Assembly: GCA_052180195.1 (NCBI GenBank)
Contig: CP197469.1
DNA length: 64,000 nucleotides
Source of the DNA: Gottfriedia sp002574545
GTDB lineage: Bacteria > Bacillota > Bacilli > Bacillales > Bacillaceae_G
Strand: one strand, 5' to 3'
Position 1 is the first letter of the stretch. Every line of letters starts with the position of its first letter. Below, piece by piece: positions 33,851 through 42,336 of this stretch. The notes under the pieces are model-generated. The model did not search any database. It saw only the letters and a program-made list of their open reading frames with translations, and had not been told where the DNA came from. Both the position numbers and the translations under genes were made by a program.

Positions 33851-34624
33851 ATGACTAAACCAATCGTTTTTTTTGATATAGATGGAACGATTTTAAATCA
33901 TGATAAAGTAATTCCGGAAAGTACAAAGAATGCAATTTCGGAACTTCAAAATAAAGATATACATGTTGCGATTGCAACTGGTCGTGCCCCGTTCATGTTT
34001 AAAGACATTCGCGAAGAGTTAAATATAAATAGTTTTATAAGTTTAAATGGACAATATGCTGAATTTGAAGGTGAGGCTATTCACAAACATGCCCTACATC
34101 CAGAACAACTTCACCAATTCACTCAAAAAGCTAAGGAACTAGATATTCCGCTTATTTATTTAAATAACGAGACAATGAAAGCGTCAATTGATTCACATCC
34201 TCACATAAAAGAAGCGATGTCATCGATTAAAATGCAGCACCCTGAGGTTCAACATGATTTTTATCAAAACCGTGAAATTTACCAAGTATTACTGTTTTGT
34301 GAAGAGCATTTAGAGCCGAATTTAACAGAAGGATTTAATGATTTTAATTTTATTCGCTGGCATGAGTATTCGTCAGATGTCTTACCAGTTGGTGGTTCTA
34401 AAGCGAATGGAATACTTCAAATGGTAAATCATCTTGGATTTGATATGCAAAATGTAATCGCATTTGGTGATGGATTAAATGATTTAGAAATGATCGAAAA
34501 AGTTGGAACGGGTATCGCCATGGGTAATGCTGTTGATCCACTTAAAAAAATAGCTAATCATATTACAACAAATGTTGATGAAGATGGCATTTTAAACGGT
34601 TTAAAATGGGCCGGACTTCTTTAA
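33851..34624 (+). CDS. ykrA: Cof-type HAD phosphatase YkrA
   Basis: 257 aa. Motif I FFDIDGTILNHDK at residue 7, motif II ATGRAPFM near 42, motif III Lys in PVGGSKANGI near 182, motif IV FGDGLNDLEMIE near 204. It is a cytoplasmic phosphatase of unknown substrate. The position before def agrees with ykrA in B. subtilis. It is a paralogue of the HAD gene at 2158-2940. Confidence 0.87.
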   Translation: MTKPIVFFDIDGTILNHDKVIPESTKNAISELQNKDIHVAIATGRAPFMFKDIREELNINSFISLNGQYAEFEGEAIHKHALHPEQLHQFTQKAKELDIPLIYLNNETMKASIDSHPHIKEAMSSIKMQHPEVQHDFYQNREIYQVLLFCEEHLEPNLTEGFNDFNFIRWHEYSSDVLPVGGSKANGILQMVNHLGFDMQNVIAFGDGLNDLEMIEKVGTGIAMGNAVDPLKKIANHITTNVDEDGILNGLKWAGLL

Positions 34625-34648
34625 GTCTTTAGAAAAAGTCTTTAGAAA
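34623..34648. repeat. Tandem 13-bp duplication after ykrA
   Basis: AAGTCTTTAGAAA occurs twice in direct tandem at 34623-34635 and 34636-34648, starting in the ykrA stop codon. It looks like a recent slippage duplication. Confidence 0.75.
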
Positions 34649-34692
34649 AAAATTAAAATCAGACACGGATATGCAAGCTTTTGTTAGCAGTC

Positions 34693-34728
34693 TAAAAAGA
34701 GCGATTGGTTTTCCAATCGCTCTTTTTT
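34693..34728. terminator. Bidirectional terminator between ykrA and def
   Basis: AAAAAGAGCGATTGG pairs with CCAATCGCTCTTTTT around a 4-nt loop. Confidence 0.92.
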
Positions 34729-35285
34729 TAATTCCTCTCTAAAGGTGAAGCTCCTTCTGGAGGAGAAAAAGGATTTGTTTTATTAATACGATCATAAAAC
34801 ATTACGCCATTTAGATGGTCAATTTCATGCTGGAAGCAAATTGCTGGTAAACCTTTCAGACGGAGCTTTACTTCTCCTAATTTTGTGTCAAAGCCAGTGA
34901 CTGTTATTCGTGCATAACGTGGAACGTATCCAGGAACATCACGATCAACAGATAAGCAACCTTCACCACCTGATAAATAAATTTGCTCAACAGAATGACT
35001 GACAATTTTAGGGTTTAACAAAGCATAACTAAATAAATTACCCTGTAAGTCAGTAACATGAACACCAATGGCTCTTTTTAGAATTCCAATTTGAGGTGCA
35101 GCTAATCCGATACCTGATCGAAGACCGTATTCAGCAGATATTTCTGGATCTTGACTATTTATTACATACTCTAATAATGAATTAGCTAAATTAATATCCT
35201 CAGCTGAAGGGGGTAAGCTTACTTCATTCGAGATTTGTCTTAATCTAGGATCACCTTCTCGAATTATATCTTTCATTGTAATCAA
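34728..35285 (-). CDS. def: Peptide deformylase
   Basis: Removes the formyl group from new proteins; Fe- or Zn-dependent. It is 185 aa with the three motifs: GIGLAAPQIG near residue 60, EGCLSVD near 110 and QHEIDHLNG near 153 (two His and one Glu of the active site). It is of the Gram-positive type with the long insertion between motifs 1 and 2. The place between ykrA and ykyA agrees with B. subtilis defB. Confidence 0.96.
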   Translation of the reverse strand: MITMKDIIREGDPRLRQISNEVSLPPSAEDINLANSLLEYVINSQDPEISAEYGLRSGIGLAAPQIGILKRAIGVHVTDLQGNLFSYALLNPKIVSHSVEQIYLSGGEGCLSVDRDVPGYVPRYARITVTGFDTKLGEVKLRLKGLPAICFQHEIDHLNGVMFYDRINKTNPFSPPEGASPLERN

Positions 35286-35397
35286 ATGATTTTCACTCCT
35301 GACTAATTATTTTATAAATATAAGTATGTACTATTCACTAGTATTATTAATTTAGTCTAACAAATCTTTATAAAATTGTCAGTCTAAAGTAATAGTT

Positions 35398-35427
35398 GAA
35401 AAAGGAGCGATAAATTATCGCTCCTTA
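35398..35427 (-). terminator. Terminator of the YjcZ-type gene
   Basis: AAGGAGCGATAA / TTATCGCTCCTT, a perfect 12-bp stem. The flanking A-run reads as a T-run on the minus strand. Confidence 0.82.
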
Positions 35428-35471
35428 AAGTTTGTGGTTATACATTAATAATAGAGGTTTACTTGTGTGAA

Positions 35472-35600
35472 TTATAAAACGAAAGCTGCACCAACGATAA
35501 TTAATAAAATGAATAGAACAACGATTAATGCGAAACCGCCATAACCGCATCCGCATCCATAACCAGGGTATCCACCTTTTCCGTATCCGTAACCGTACAT
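35472..35600 (-). CDS. YjcZ-family sporulation micro-protein
   Basis: 42 aa, ATG behind GGGAGG. The N-terminal half is a Gly/Tyr/Cys string (MYGYGYGKGGYPGYGCGCGY); the C-terminal half is one membrane helix (FALIVVLFILLIIVGAAFVL). This is the architecture of YjcZ-type small proteins made during sporulation in Bacillus. It lies alone between def and ykyA, with its own terminator. Confidence 0.85.
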   Translation of the reverse strand: MYGYGYGKGGYPGYGCGCGYGGFALIVVLFILLIIVGAAFVL

Positions 35601-35762
35601 ATAATAACCTCCCTTTAAACTGTTTCCGCATATAGCGGATACTACAAATTATGAAAAACTACATAAAGTGTGTGGGTATGTGACCAGTTTATTTTTTAGG
35701 ACGTATAAAAAGTGTGAAAAGATGCAACATGGAAATAATAATGAAAAAAATTGGGTGAAATT

Positions 35763-36410
35763 ATGTATAAAAAATTCTATTCTTTATTTCTTATAATAAG
35801 CATTCTTTTAATCTTTTGTACGGGATGTACTTCTCAAGCAAAACAAAAGAATTTAGTAATAAATCAACTAGGTGAAATTGCAAAAATGGAACAGAAATTT
35901 CAAAAAGCTGGAGAACGTATTCAAAAACTGGAAGTAAAGGAATTGGAGTATTATGAAAAAATTTATTTATATAAAATCAGTGAAGTAAATAAAAGACAAG
36001 AATCGGCCAAACAAGCAATCAATTTATTAAACGAACGAAAAGAGCGAGTTAAAGAAGAATCAAAATTAATTCACGATATAGACATAAAAATTAAAGAACT
36101 TCAAACAATAAATATTGAAACGAAGGATGAACAGTTTCGAAATGAAGTTAATAACTTTATAAAAACATGGAGAGAAAGAACAGAGTTATACGATAAATTG
36201 AATATAAAATATAAAGATGCAATGGAAACGGATCTTTCAATTTATAACTTATTATCGCAGAAAAAAGTTGATTTAAAAGATGTAAAGAGTGAGACAAAGG
36301 ATACAAATCACATTTATAAAGATGTCATTAAATACAATGATCAATTAAATCTTTATACTCAAAAATTAAATATTTTACAAAAAGATATATATGAAAAATA
36401 TGGTAAATAA
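35763..36410 (+). CDS. ykyA: YkyA-family cell-wall-binding lipoprotein
   Basis: About 215 aa. A signal peptide (YKKFYSLFLIISILLIF) ends in CTGC, a lipobox with an unusual Cys at -3, so the mature protein would be lipid-anchored. The rest is long charged helices, probably coiled coil (EQKFQKAGERIQKLEVKELE). The place between def and pdhA agrees with ykyA. The SD (GGGTGA) is close to ATG 35763; a TTG at 35751 is the alternative start. Function unknown. Confidence 0.83.
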   Translation: MYKKFYSLFLIISILLIFCTGCTSQAKQKNLVINQLGEIAKMEQKFQKAGERIQKLEVKELEYYEKIYLYKISEVNKRQESAKQAINLLNERKERVKEESKLIHDIDIKIKELQTINIETKDEQFRNEVNNFIKTWRERTELYDKLNIKYKDAMETDLSIYNLLSQKKVDLKDVKSETKDTNHIYKDVIKYNDQLNLYTQKLNILQKDIYEKYGK

Positions 36411-36799
36411 CAAATTGGAACTAGAATTAGTAAATAAAAATCGTTGTAGTACAGTTTGAAATTTATCATAAAAAAAATCCATTATTAGCTATTTAGGTAT
36501 AATTTAAAAGAGTTTCTGTTATTGTATAACAGATTGCTGTTTCAAAGGTAGTACAGGGTGAAAAAATTGTGACAATTTTTTTGAAAAATCATGAATAAAA
36601 TAATACAACAAAATATTTGACGAGTTTATGAACGTGTTATAAACTGTACTAGTGTTCAATGTTGTACTAGTGTAATACACGAATAGTATAAGTACAGATT
36701 TTAATTATAAGTTCGTGTTACTTGTAATTACTCTTAAGAAAATACACATGATGGATAAAAAAATAAATCCTCCATAATTAAAGAAGGGTGTGGGTTTTA
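36411..36799 (+). promoter_or_regulatory. pdhA upstream region with palindrome, promoter and direct repeats
   Basis: CTGTTAT-TGT-ATAACAG (36516-36532) is a perfect palindrome. TTGACG (36617-36622) with TAAACT (36640-36645) at 17 nt, or TATAAA (36638-36643) at 15 nt, is the likely promoter. Directly after it TGTACTAGTGT occurs twice, at 36645-36655 and 36663-36673, 18 bp apart, covering the expected transcription start. Related GTAGTACAG strings occur at about 36446 and 36548. The binding protein is unknown. The rest of this 389-base gap holds no gene. Confidence 0.55.
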
Positions 36800-37954
36800 G
36801 TGGCAACTACTACGAAGAAAGTAGCTGGAAAGGAAACAACAGAAATGAAGAATACACAAACTGTTTCTGAATTAATGGATCAAATGCTTCAATTTGGTGA
36901 TTCAGTTGGAACTCTTCAAATTTTAAATGAAGAGGGCGAAATCGTTAATGAAGCAGCGATGCCTGATTTATCAGATGAGCAATTAAAAGAATTAATGAAA
37001 CGTATGGTATGGACTCGAGTACTTGATCAACGTTCAATTTCATTAAACAGACAAGGTCGTTTAGGTTTCTATGCTCCTACAGCAGGACAAGAAGCTTCTC
37101 AATTAGCAAGTCAATTTGCTCTTGAAAAAGAAGACTTTATCTTACCTGGTTACCGTGATGTACCTCAAATGATCTGGCACGGTTTACCATTATATAAAGC
37201 ATTTTTATGGTCACGTGGACATTTAGTAGGAAGCCAAATTCCTGAAGATGTAAATGCAATCTTCCCACAAATTATTATTGGTGCTCAAATTGTTCAAGCT
37301 GCAGGTGTTGCACTTGGTATGAAGTTGAAAGGCCAAAAATCTGTTGCCATTACATATACAGGTGACGGTGGATCTTCTCAAGGTGATTTCTATGAAGGTA
37401 TGAACTTTGCTGGTGCTTATAATGCTCCTGCGATTTTCGTTGTTCAAAATAACAGATACGCAATCTCAACTCCAGTTTCTAAGCAATCAAAAGCTAGAAC
37501 AATTGCTCAAAAAGCAATTGCTGTAGGTATTGCTGGTATTCAAGTTGATGGAATGGATCCATTAGCAGTTTATGCAGCTACATCAGAAGCTCGTAAACGT
37601 GCAGTTAACGGCGAAGGTCCAACATTAATTGAAACATTAACATTCCGTTATGGACCACATACAATGGCTGGTGATGACCCAACTCGTTACCGTACAAAAG
37701 ATACAGAAAATGAGTGGGAAGCAAAAGATCCAATCGTTCGTTTCCGCAAGTTCTTAGAGAAAAAAGGTCTTTGGACTGAAGAAGAAGAAAATGCAATTAT
37801 CGAAGAAGCAAAAGAAGCAATTAAAGATGCGATCAAACTTGCTGACCAAGAGCCAAAACAAAAAGTTACTGATTTAATGGCTAATATGTTCGAAACAATG
37901 ACAAGTAATATAGAAGAGCAATATGCAATTTACAAAGAGAAGGAGTCGAAGTAA
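36800..37954 (+). CDS. pdhA: Pyruvate dehydrogenase E1 component, alpha subunit
   Basis: With PdhB decarboxylates pyruvate using thiamine diphosphate. About 384 aa. Seen: RMVWTRVLDQRS near 65, LPGYRDVPQMIWHG near 117, and the ThDP motif GDGGSSQGDFYEGMNFAGAY near 190 ending in NN. RYGPHTMAGDDPTRYR near 285 corresponds to the phospho-loop region. I chose GTG 36800 over 36788, which lies inside the AAGGG SD. pdhB starts 3 bases after the stop. Confidence 0.96.
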   Translation: MATTTKKVAGKETTEMKNTQTVSELMDQMLQFGDSVGTLQILNEEGEIVNEAAMPDLSDEQLKELMKRMVWTRVLDQRSISLNRQGRLGFYAPTAGQEASQLASQFALEKEDFILPGYRDVPQMIWHGLPLYKAFLWSRGHLVGSQIPEDVNAIFPQIIIGAQIVQAAGVALGMKLKGQKSVAITYTGDGGSSQGDFYEGMNFAGAYNAPAIFVVQNNRYAISTPVSKQSKARTIAQKAIAVGIAGIQVDGMDPLAVYAATSEARKRAVNGEGPTLIETLTFRYGPHTMAGDDPTRYRTKDTENEWEAKDPIVRFRKFLEKKGLWTEEEENAIIEEAKEAIKDAIKLADQEPKQKVTDLMANMFETMTSNIEEQYAIYKEKESK

Positions 37955-37957
37955 GTC

Positions 37958-38935
37958 ATGGCGCAAATGACAATGATTCAAGCTATCACAGATGCATTAC
38001 GCGTTGAAATGAAAAACGATCCAACTGTAGTAGTATTCGGGGAAGACGTTGGAGTAAACGGTGGTGTATTCCGTGCAACTGAAGGTTTACAAGCAGAATT
38101 CGGTGAAGCGCGTGTATTCGATACACCACTTGCTGAATCAGGTATCGGTGGATTAGCAATCGGTCTTGGAATTCAAGGCTTCCGTCCAGTACCAGAAATC
38201 CAATTCTTCGGATTCTTATTCGAAATTATGGACTCAATCGCTGGTCAAGCGGCTCGTATGCGTTACCGTACAAGTGGTCGTTTTACTTCTCCAATTACTT
38301 TCCGTTCACCTTTTGGTGGTGGTGTTCATACACCAGAAATGCACGCGGATAGTTTAGAAGGATTAATGGCTCAAACTCCTGGTTTAAAAGTAGTTATTCC
38401 ATCAACTCCTAAAGATGCTAAAGGTCTTTTAATTTCATCTATTCGTGATAATGATCCTGTTATCTATTTAGAGCACATGAAATTATACCGTTCATTCCGT
38501 GAAGATGTACCTGAAGGTGAGTACACAATCGAATTAGGAAAAGCAGACGTTAAACGTGAAGGTAAAGATGTATCTGTATTTGCATACGGTGCAATGGTTC
38601 ACGCTGCATTAAAAGCTGCTGAAGAGTTAGAAAAAGAAGGCGTATCAGTAGAAGTTGTTGACTTACGTACTGTTCACCCATTAGATATCGAAGCAATCGT
38701 TGCGTCTGTTGAAAAAACTGGACGTGCAGTAGTTGTACAAGAAGCACAAAAACAAGCTGGTATTGCTGCAAATGTAGTTGCTGAAATCAATGATCGTTGT
38801 ATCCTTTCATTAGAAGCACCAGTTGTTCGTATTACTGCAGCTGATACTGTTTACCCATTCTCAGAAGCGGAAACAGTTTGGTTACCTAACCATAAAGATG
38901 TAGTAGAAGGTATTCAAAAAGTTTTAAACTTCTAA
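37958..38935 (+). CDS. pdhB: Pyruvate dehydrogenase E1 component, beta subunit
   Basis: 325 aa partner of PdhA; transketolase-like fold. Seen: VFGEDVGVNGGVFRATEGL near 28 with the catalytic Glu, FRSPFGGGVHTPEMH near 118 and VEVVDLRTVHPLD near 232, typical of E1-beta. ATG behind AAGGAGT (37940s) that lies in the end of pdhA, so the two are coupled. A hairpin follows before pdhC. Confidence 0.97.
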   Translation: MAQMTMIQAITDALRVEMKNDPTVVVFGEDVGVNGGVFRATEGLQAEFGEARVFDTPLAESGIGGLAIGLGIQGFRPVPEIQFFGFLFEIMDSIAGQAARMRYRTSGRFTSPITFRSPFGGGVHTPEMHADSLEGLMAQTPGLKVVIPSTPKDAKGLLISSIRDNDPVIYLEHMKLYRSFREDVPEGEYTIELGKADVKREGKDVSVFAYGAMVHAALKAAEELEKEGVSVEVVDLRTVHPLDIEAIVASVEKTGRAVVVQEAQKQAGIAANVVAEINDRCILSLEAPVVRITAADTVYPFSEAETVWLPNHKDVVEGIQKVLNF

Positions 38936-38958
38936 TTTAGTTTATAACAAAAAATAGT

Positions 38959-38991
38959 GAAAGGTATTTGATGAATTCATCAATACCTTTC
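38959..38991 (+). terminator. Hairpin between pdhB and pdhC
   Basis: GAAAGGTAT pairs with ATACCTTTC, with inner TGATGA / TCATCA over a GAATTC-centred palindrome. No T-run follows, so it may be a processing or stabilising hairpin or partial terminator that tunes E1 versus E2/E3 levels. Confidence 0.5.
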
Positions 38992-39051
38992 TTACATTAT
39001 AGATAAAATATTATAAAAAATTAACTTAACTTTGTTCGGAGGTAGAAATCT

Positions 39052-40422
39052 GTGTCAAACTCAGTGGCAAGTCTATTTGAATTTAGATTACCAGATATCG
39101 GTGAAGGAATTCACGAAGGTGAAATTGTAAAATGGTTTATTAAAGCAGGCGACGAAGTAAATGAAGATGATATCATTTGTGAAGTTCAAAACGATAAATC
39201 AGTAGTAGAAATTCCATCACCTGTAAAAGGGAAAGTATTAGAAGTATTAGTTGCAGAAGGTACAGTTGCAGTTGTTGGTGACGTATTAGTACGTTTAGAT
39301 GCACCTGGTTATGAAAACATTAGCTTCAAAGGACAACATGCTGAAGAAGCTCCAACTACTACTCCAGTTCCAGAAGCTGCTGAAGCAGTTCAAGCAAAAG
39401 TACAAGAATCTTATGAGCAAAGTGAACCAAAAACAGATGCTGCACCATTATCACCTGTTGCTGCAATTGAACCAAAAGCTCATGTAATTGCAATGCCATC
39501 TGTACGTAAATACGCTCGTGAGAAAAACGTGGATTTACGTATTGTACCAGGTTCAGGTAAAAATGGCCGTGTAACAAAACAAGACGTAGATGCATTCTTA
39601 TTAGGTGGAGGAGTGGCACCAGCTGCTGCATCACAAACAGAAGTGGCTGTAGAAGTTGTTACAGAAGCGAAAAACGAAGCGCAAGAAGCTCCAAAAGCAA
39701 CGCCAATTCCAGAAGGTGCATATCCTGAAACTCGTGAAAAAATGAGTGGAATTCGTAAAGCAATCGCTAAAGCGATGGTTAACTCTAAACATACTGCTCC
39801 TCACGTAACATTAATGGATGAAGTAGATGTAACAAAACTAGTTGCTAGCCGTAAAAAATATAAAGAAGTTGCAGCTGCACAAGGTATTAAATTAACGTTC
39901 TTACCTTATGTTGTTAAAGCATTAACTTCTGCATTACGTAAATTCCCAGCTTTAAATACATCAATCGATGATGCTACAAGCGAGATCATTCATAAACATT
40001 ACTATAACATTGGTATCGCTGCAGATACTGATAAAGGTTTATTAGTACCAGTTGTTAAAGATGCAGATCGTAAAGCTATTTTCTCAATTTCTGCTGAAAT
40101 TAATGAATTAGCTACTAAAGCTCGTGATGGTAAATTAGCTCCTGCAGAAATGAAAGGTGCTACATGCACAATCACAAATATCGGTTCAGCTGGTGGACAA
40201 TGGTTTACTCCAGTAATTAACCACCCTGAAGTTGCTATTTTAGGTATTGGTCGTATTGCTGAAAAACCAGTAGTATTAAACGGAGAAATCGTTGTTGCTC
40301 CAGTATTAGCGTTATCATTAAGCTTTGACCACCGTATTATCGATGGTGCAACTGCTCAAAACGCATTAAACCATATTAAACGATTATTAAATGATCCAGA
40401 ATTATTATTAATGGAGGCGTAA
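39052..40422 (+). CDS. pdhC: Pyruvate dehydrogenase E2, dihydrolipoamide acetyltransferase
   Basis: Core of the PDH complex; moves the acetyl group to CoA. It is 456 aa. One lipoyl domain covers residues 9-85 with the lipoyl Lys in QNDKSVVEIPSP. An Ala/Pro/Glu-rich linker, the peripheral-subunit-binding domain (MPSVRKYAREKNVDLRIVPG, about 148-185), a second linker and the catalytic domain follow (KMSGIRKAIAKAMVNSKHTA, ending in LSFDHRIIDGA with the active His and Asp). GTG behind GGAGGT. pdhD follows 5 bases later. Confidence 0.97.
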   Translation: MSNSVASLFEFRLPDIGEGIHEGEIVKWFIKAGDEVNEDDIICEVQNDKSVVEIPSPVKGKVLEVLVAEGTVAVVGDVLVRLDAPGYENISFKGQHAEEAPTTTPVPEAAEAVQAKVQESYEQSEPKTDAAPLSPVAAIEPKAHVIAMPSVRKYAREKNVDLRIVPGSGKNGRVTKQDVDAFLLGGGVAPAAASQTEVAVEVVTEAKNEAQEAPKATPIPEGAYPETREKMSGIRKAIAKAMVNSKHTAPHVTLMDEVDVTKLVASRKKYKEVAAAQGIKLTFLPYVVKALTSALRKFPALNTSIDDATSEIIHKHYYNIGIAADTDKGLLVPVVKDADRKAIFSISAEINELATKARDGKLAPAEMKGATCTITNIGSAGGQWFTPVINHPEVAILGIGRIAEKPVVLNGEIVVAPVLALSLSFDHRIIDGATAQNALNHIKRLLNDPELLLMEA

Positions 40423-40427
40423 GATAA

Positions 40428-41840
40428 ATGGTAGTAGGAGATTTCGCAATTGAACTAGATACGGTCGTTATCGGTGCCGGTCCTGGTGGTTATGTTGCTG
40501 CAATTCGTGCAGCACAACTTGGACAAAAAGTTGCTGTTATTGAAAAAGGTAATCTTGGTGGGGTATGTTTAAACGTAGGTTGTATTCCTTCAAAGGCGTT
40601 AATTACAGCTGGTCACCGTTATGAAACAGCTAAGCATTCTGAAGACATCGGGATTACAGCAGAAAATGTAAAAGTTGATTTTACAAAAGTTCAAGCTTGG
40701 AAAAGCAGTGTAGTTAACAAATTAACTGGCGGTGTAGCTGGTTTATTAAAAGGAAACAAAGTTGAAGTTATTAAAGGTGAAGCTTACTTTAATGATGCTA
40801 ACACTCTTCGTGTTATTACTGAAGAATCAGCTCAAACTTATACTTTTAATAATGCAATTATCGCAACAGGTTCAACTCCAATCGAAATCCCTGGTTTCAA
40901 ATGGAGCAACCGTGTAATTGATTCAACTGGTGCATTAAACTTACCAGAAATTCCAAAAAAATTAGTTGTTATTGGTGGCGGCTATATTGGTATGGAATTA
41001 GGTACAGCTTATGCTAACTTTGGTACACACGTAACAATTCTTGAAGCTGGTGACGAAATCTTAAATGGTTTTGAAAAATCAATGAGTTCAATTGTTAAAC
41101 GTGGATTAAAGAAAAAAGGTAATGTAGATATCGTAACAAAAGCGTTCGGTAAAGGCGTTGAAGAAACTGCAGATGGTGTGACAGTTAAATTCGAAGCTAA
41201 TGGCGAAATGAAAGAAATCGAAGCTGATTACGTACTAGTAACAGTTGGACGTTTCCCGAACTCTCGTGATATGGGCTTAGAAAATGTCGGCGTTGAAATT
41301 AACGAACGTGGTGTTATTACTACTGATAAACAAGCTCGTACAACAATTAAAAATATTTACGCAATTGGTGATGTAATTGCTGGACCTCCATTAGCTCACA
41401 AAGCTTCTTATGAAGGTAAAGTAGCTGCTGAGGCAATCAGTGGTATGTCAAGCCAAATCGAATACTTAGCAATTCCTGCTGTAGTATTTACTGATCCAGA
41501 ATTAGCAACTGTTGGTTATACTAAAAAACAAGCAGATGAAGAAGGATTAGCTGTTAATGTAGCAAAATTCCCATTCGGTGGAAATGGTCGCGCATTATCT
41601 CTAAATTCAACTGATGGATTTGTTCAATTAGTTTCACGTAAAGAAGATGGAGTACTAGTTGGTGCTCAAGTTGCAGGTGTAAATGCATCAGATATTATTT
41701 CTGAGCTTGGTCTTGCAATTGAAGCTTGCATGAGCGTTGAGGATATTGCTCAAACAATTCATGCTCACCCAACATTAGGTGAAATCTCAATGGAAGCTGC
41801 TGAATTAGCGATGGGTCATCCAATCCACGTTTTAAAATAA
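40428..41840 (+). CDS. pdhD: Dihydrolipoamide dehydrogenase (E3)
   Basis: 470 aa FAD flavoprotein that reoxidises lipoamide with NAD+. Seen: FAD site VIGAGPGGYVAAIRAAQLG near residue 15, redox disulfide GGVCLNVGCIPSKAL near 45, NAD site VVIGGGYIGMELG near 183, AIGDVIAGPPLAHKA near 315, and the C-terminal HAHPTLGE with the catalytic His. ATG behind GGAGG. Last gene of pdhABCD. Confidence 0.97.
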   Translation: MVVGDFAIELDTVVIGAGPGGYVAAIRAAQLGQKVAVIEKGNLGGVCLNVGCIPSKALITAGHRYETAKHSEDIGITAENVKVDFTKVQAWKSSVVNKLTGGVAGLLKGNKVEVIKGEAYFNDANTLRVITEESAQTYTFNNAIIATGSTPIEIPGFKWSNRVIDSTGALNLPEIPKKLVVIGGGYIGMELGTAYANFGTHVTILEAGDEILNGFEKSMSSIVKRGLKKKGNVDIVTKAFGKGVEETADGVTVKFEANGEMKEIEADYVLVTVGRFPNSRDMGLENVGVEINERGVITTDKQARTTIKNIYAIGDVIAGPPLAHKASYEGKVAAEAISGMSSQIEYLAIPAVVFTDPELATVGYTKKQADEEGLAVNVAKFPFGGNGRALSLNSTDGFVQLVSRKEDGVLVGAQVAGVNASDIISELGLAIEACMSVEDIAQTIHAHPTLGEISMEAAELAMGHPIHVLK

Positions 41841-41845
41841 TTTCT

Positions 41846-41876
41846 TAAAAACCTCCTATTTAATAGGAGGTTTTTT
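41846..41876 (+). terminator. Terminator of the pdh operon (first copy)
   Basis: AAAAACCTCCTA / TAGGAGGTTTTT with a 5-nt loop and T-run directly after pdhD. Confidence 0.9.
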
Positions 41877-41879
41877 ACT

Positions 41880-42015
41880 GTTCATATTCATTTGAAACAC
41901 TACATTCAATGCTTAAAGTAGTTTAATTAAACTAGAATCATAAAACCCTTTTCGTAGGGTATTTCACGAAGAATACGACTGCTGTGCAACCTCCTAACAA
42001 ATAGGAGGTTTTTTG
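41880..42015 (+). terminator. Second, near-identical terminator and the 110 bases before it
   Basis: AACCTCCTA (41988-41996) / TAGGAGGTT (42002-42010) plus six T repeats the stem of the first terminator. Between the two, ACCCT / AGGGT (41945-41960) is a small hairpin. No gene fits. It could be a short sRNA, a leader of the next gene or a duplicated terminator; a promoter is not evident. Confidence 0.6.
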
Positions 42016-42095
42016 CATGATTAAGGCATGTCTCGCATAACGTTTAAAAAACAAGCTTTCTAGTATTATTTGATGATTGAATGGTGGGAGTCTTT

Positions 42096-42335
42096 ATGCG
42101 AAAACAATTAGTTGTATTAGCAATACATCAACTATTTTGGCTAGGTTTTTCATTTGTTTTATACTTGTCGAAAAGGGATCAAATATATTCTAAAGTCATC
42201 TTGTTTCTAGTATTCTTTTACCAGCTTTATTTAATTGCCAAATATGTTGGAAACACAAGAAAAGCAAGTATTATGATTACTTGCTTTTATGCTTCGATAT
42301 TTTTCTTTTGTCAAGCGATCGTAAATTTATTTTAA
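42096..42335 (+). CDS. Small membrane protein of unknown function
   Basis: 79 aa, ATG 42096 behind GGTGGGAG; an in-frame ATG at 42081 precedes that SD. Two to three hydrophobic helices (VVLAIHQLFWLGFSFVLYL, then VILFLVFFYQLYLIAKYV and ASIMITCFYASIFFFCQAI). I do not recognise a family. It converges with the next gene, one base apart, without an obvious terminator. Confidence 0.6.
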   Translation: MRKQLVVLAIHQLFWLGFSFVLYLSKRDQIYSKVILFLVFFYQLYLIAKYVGNTRKASIMITCFYASIFFFCQAIVNLF

Positions 42336-42336
42336 C

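Noticed and set aside
35425..35631. 68-codon minus-strand frame
   Set aside because: Different frame over the YjcZ-type gene; Arg/Trp-rich product and no SD, while the 42-codon frame has GGGAGG and a known architecture.
39299..39634. Leu/Gln-rich frames inside pdhC
   Set aside because: Products of reading the Ala/Pro/Glu linker out of frame or antisense.
41880..41987. RoxS/RsaE-type sRNA after pdhD
   Set aside because: No C-rich seed as in RoxS and no convincing promoter; left as an unresolved twin-terminator segment.
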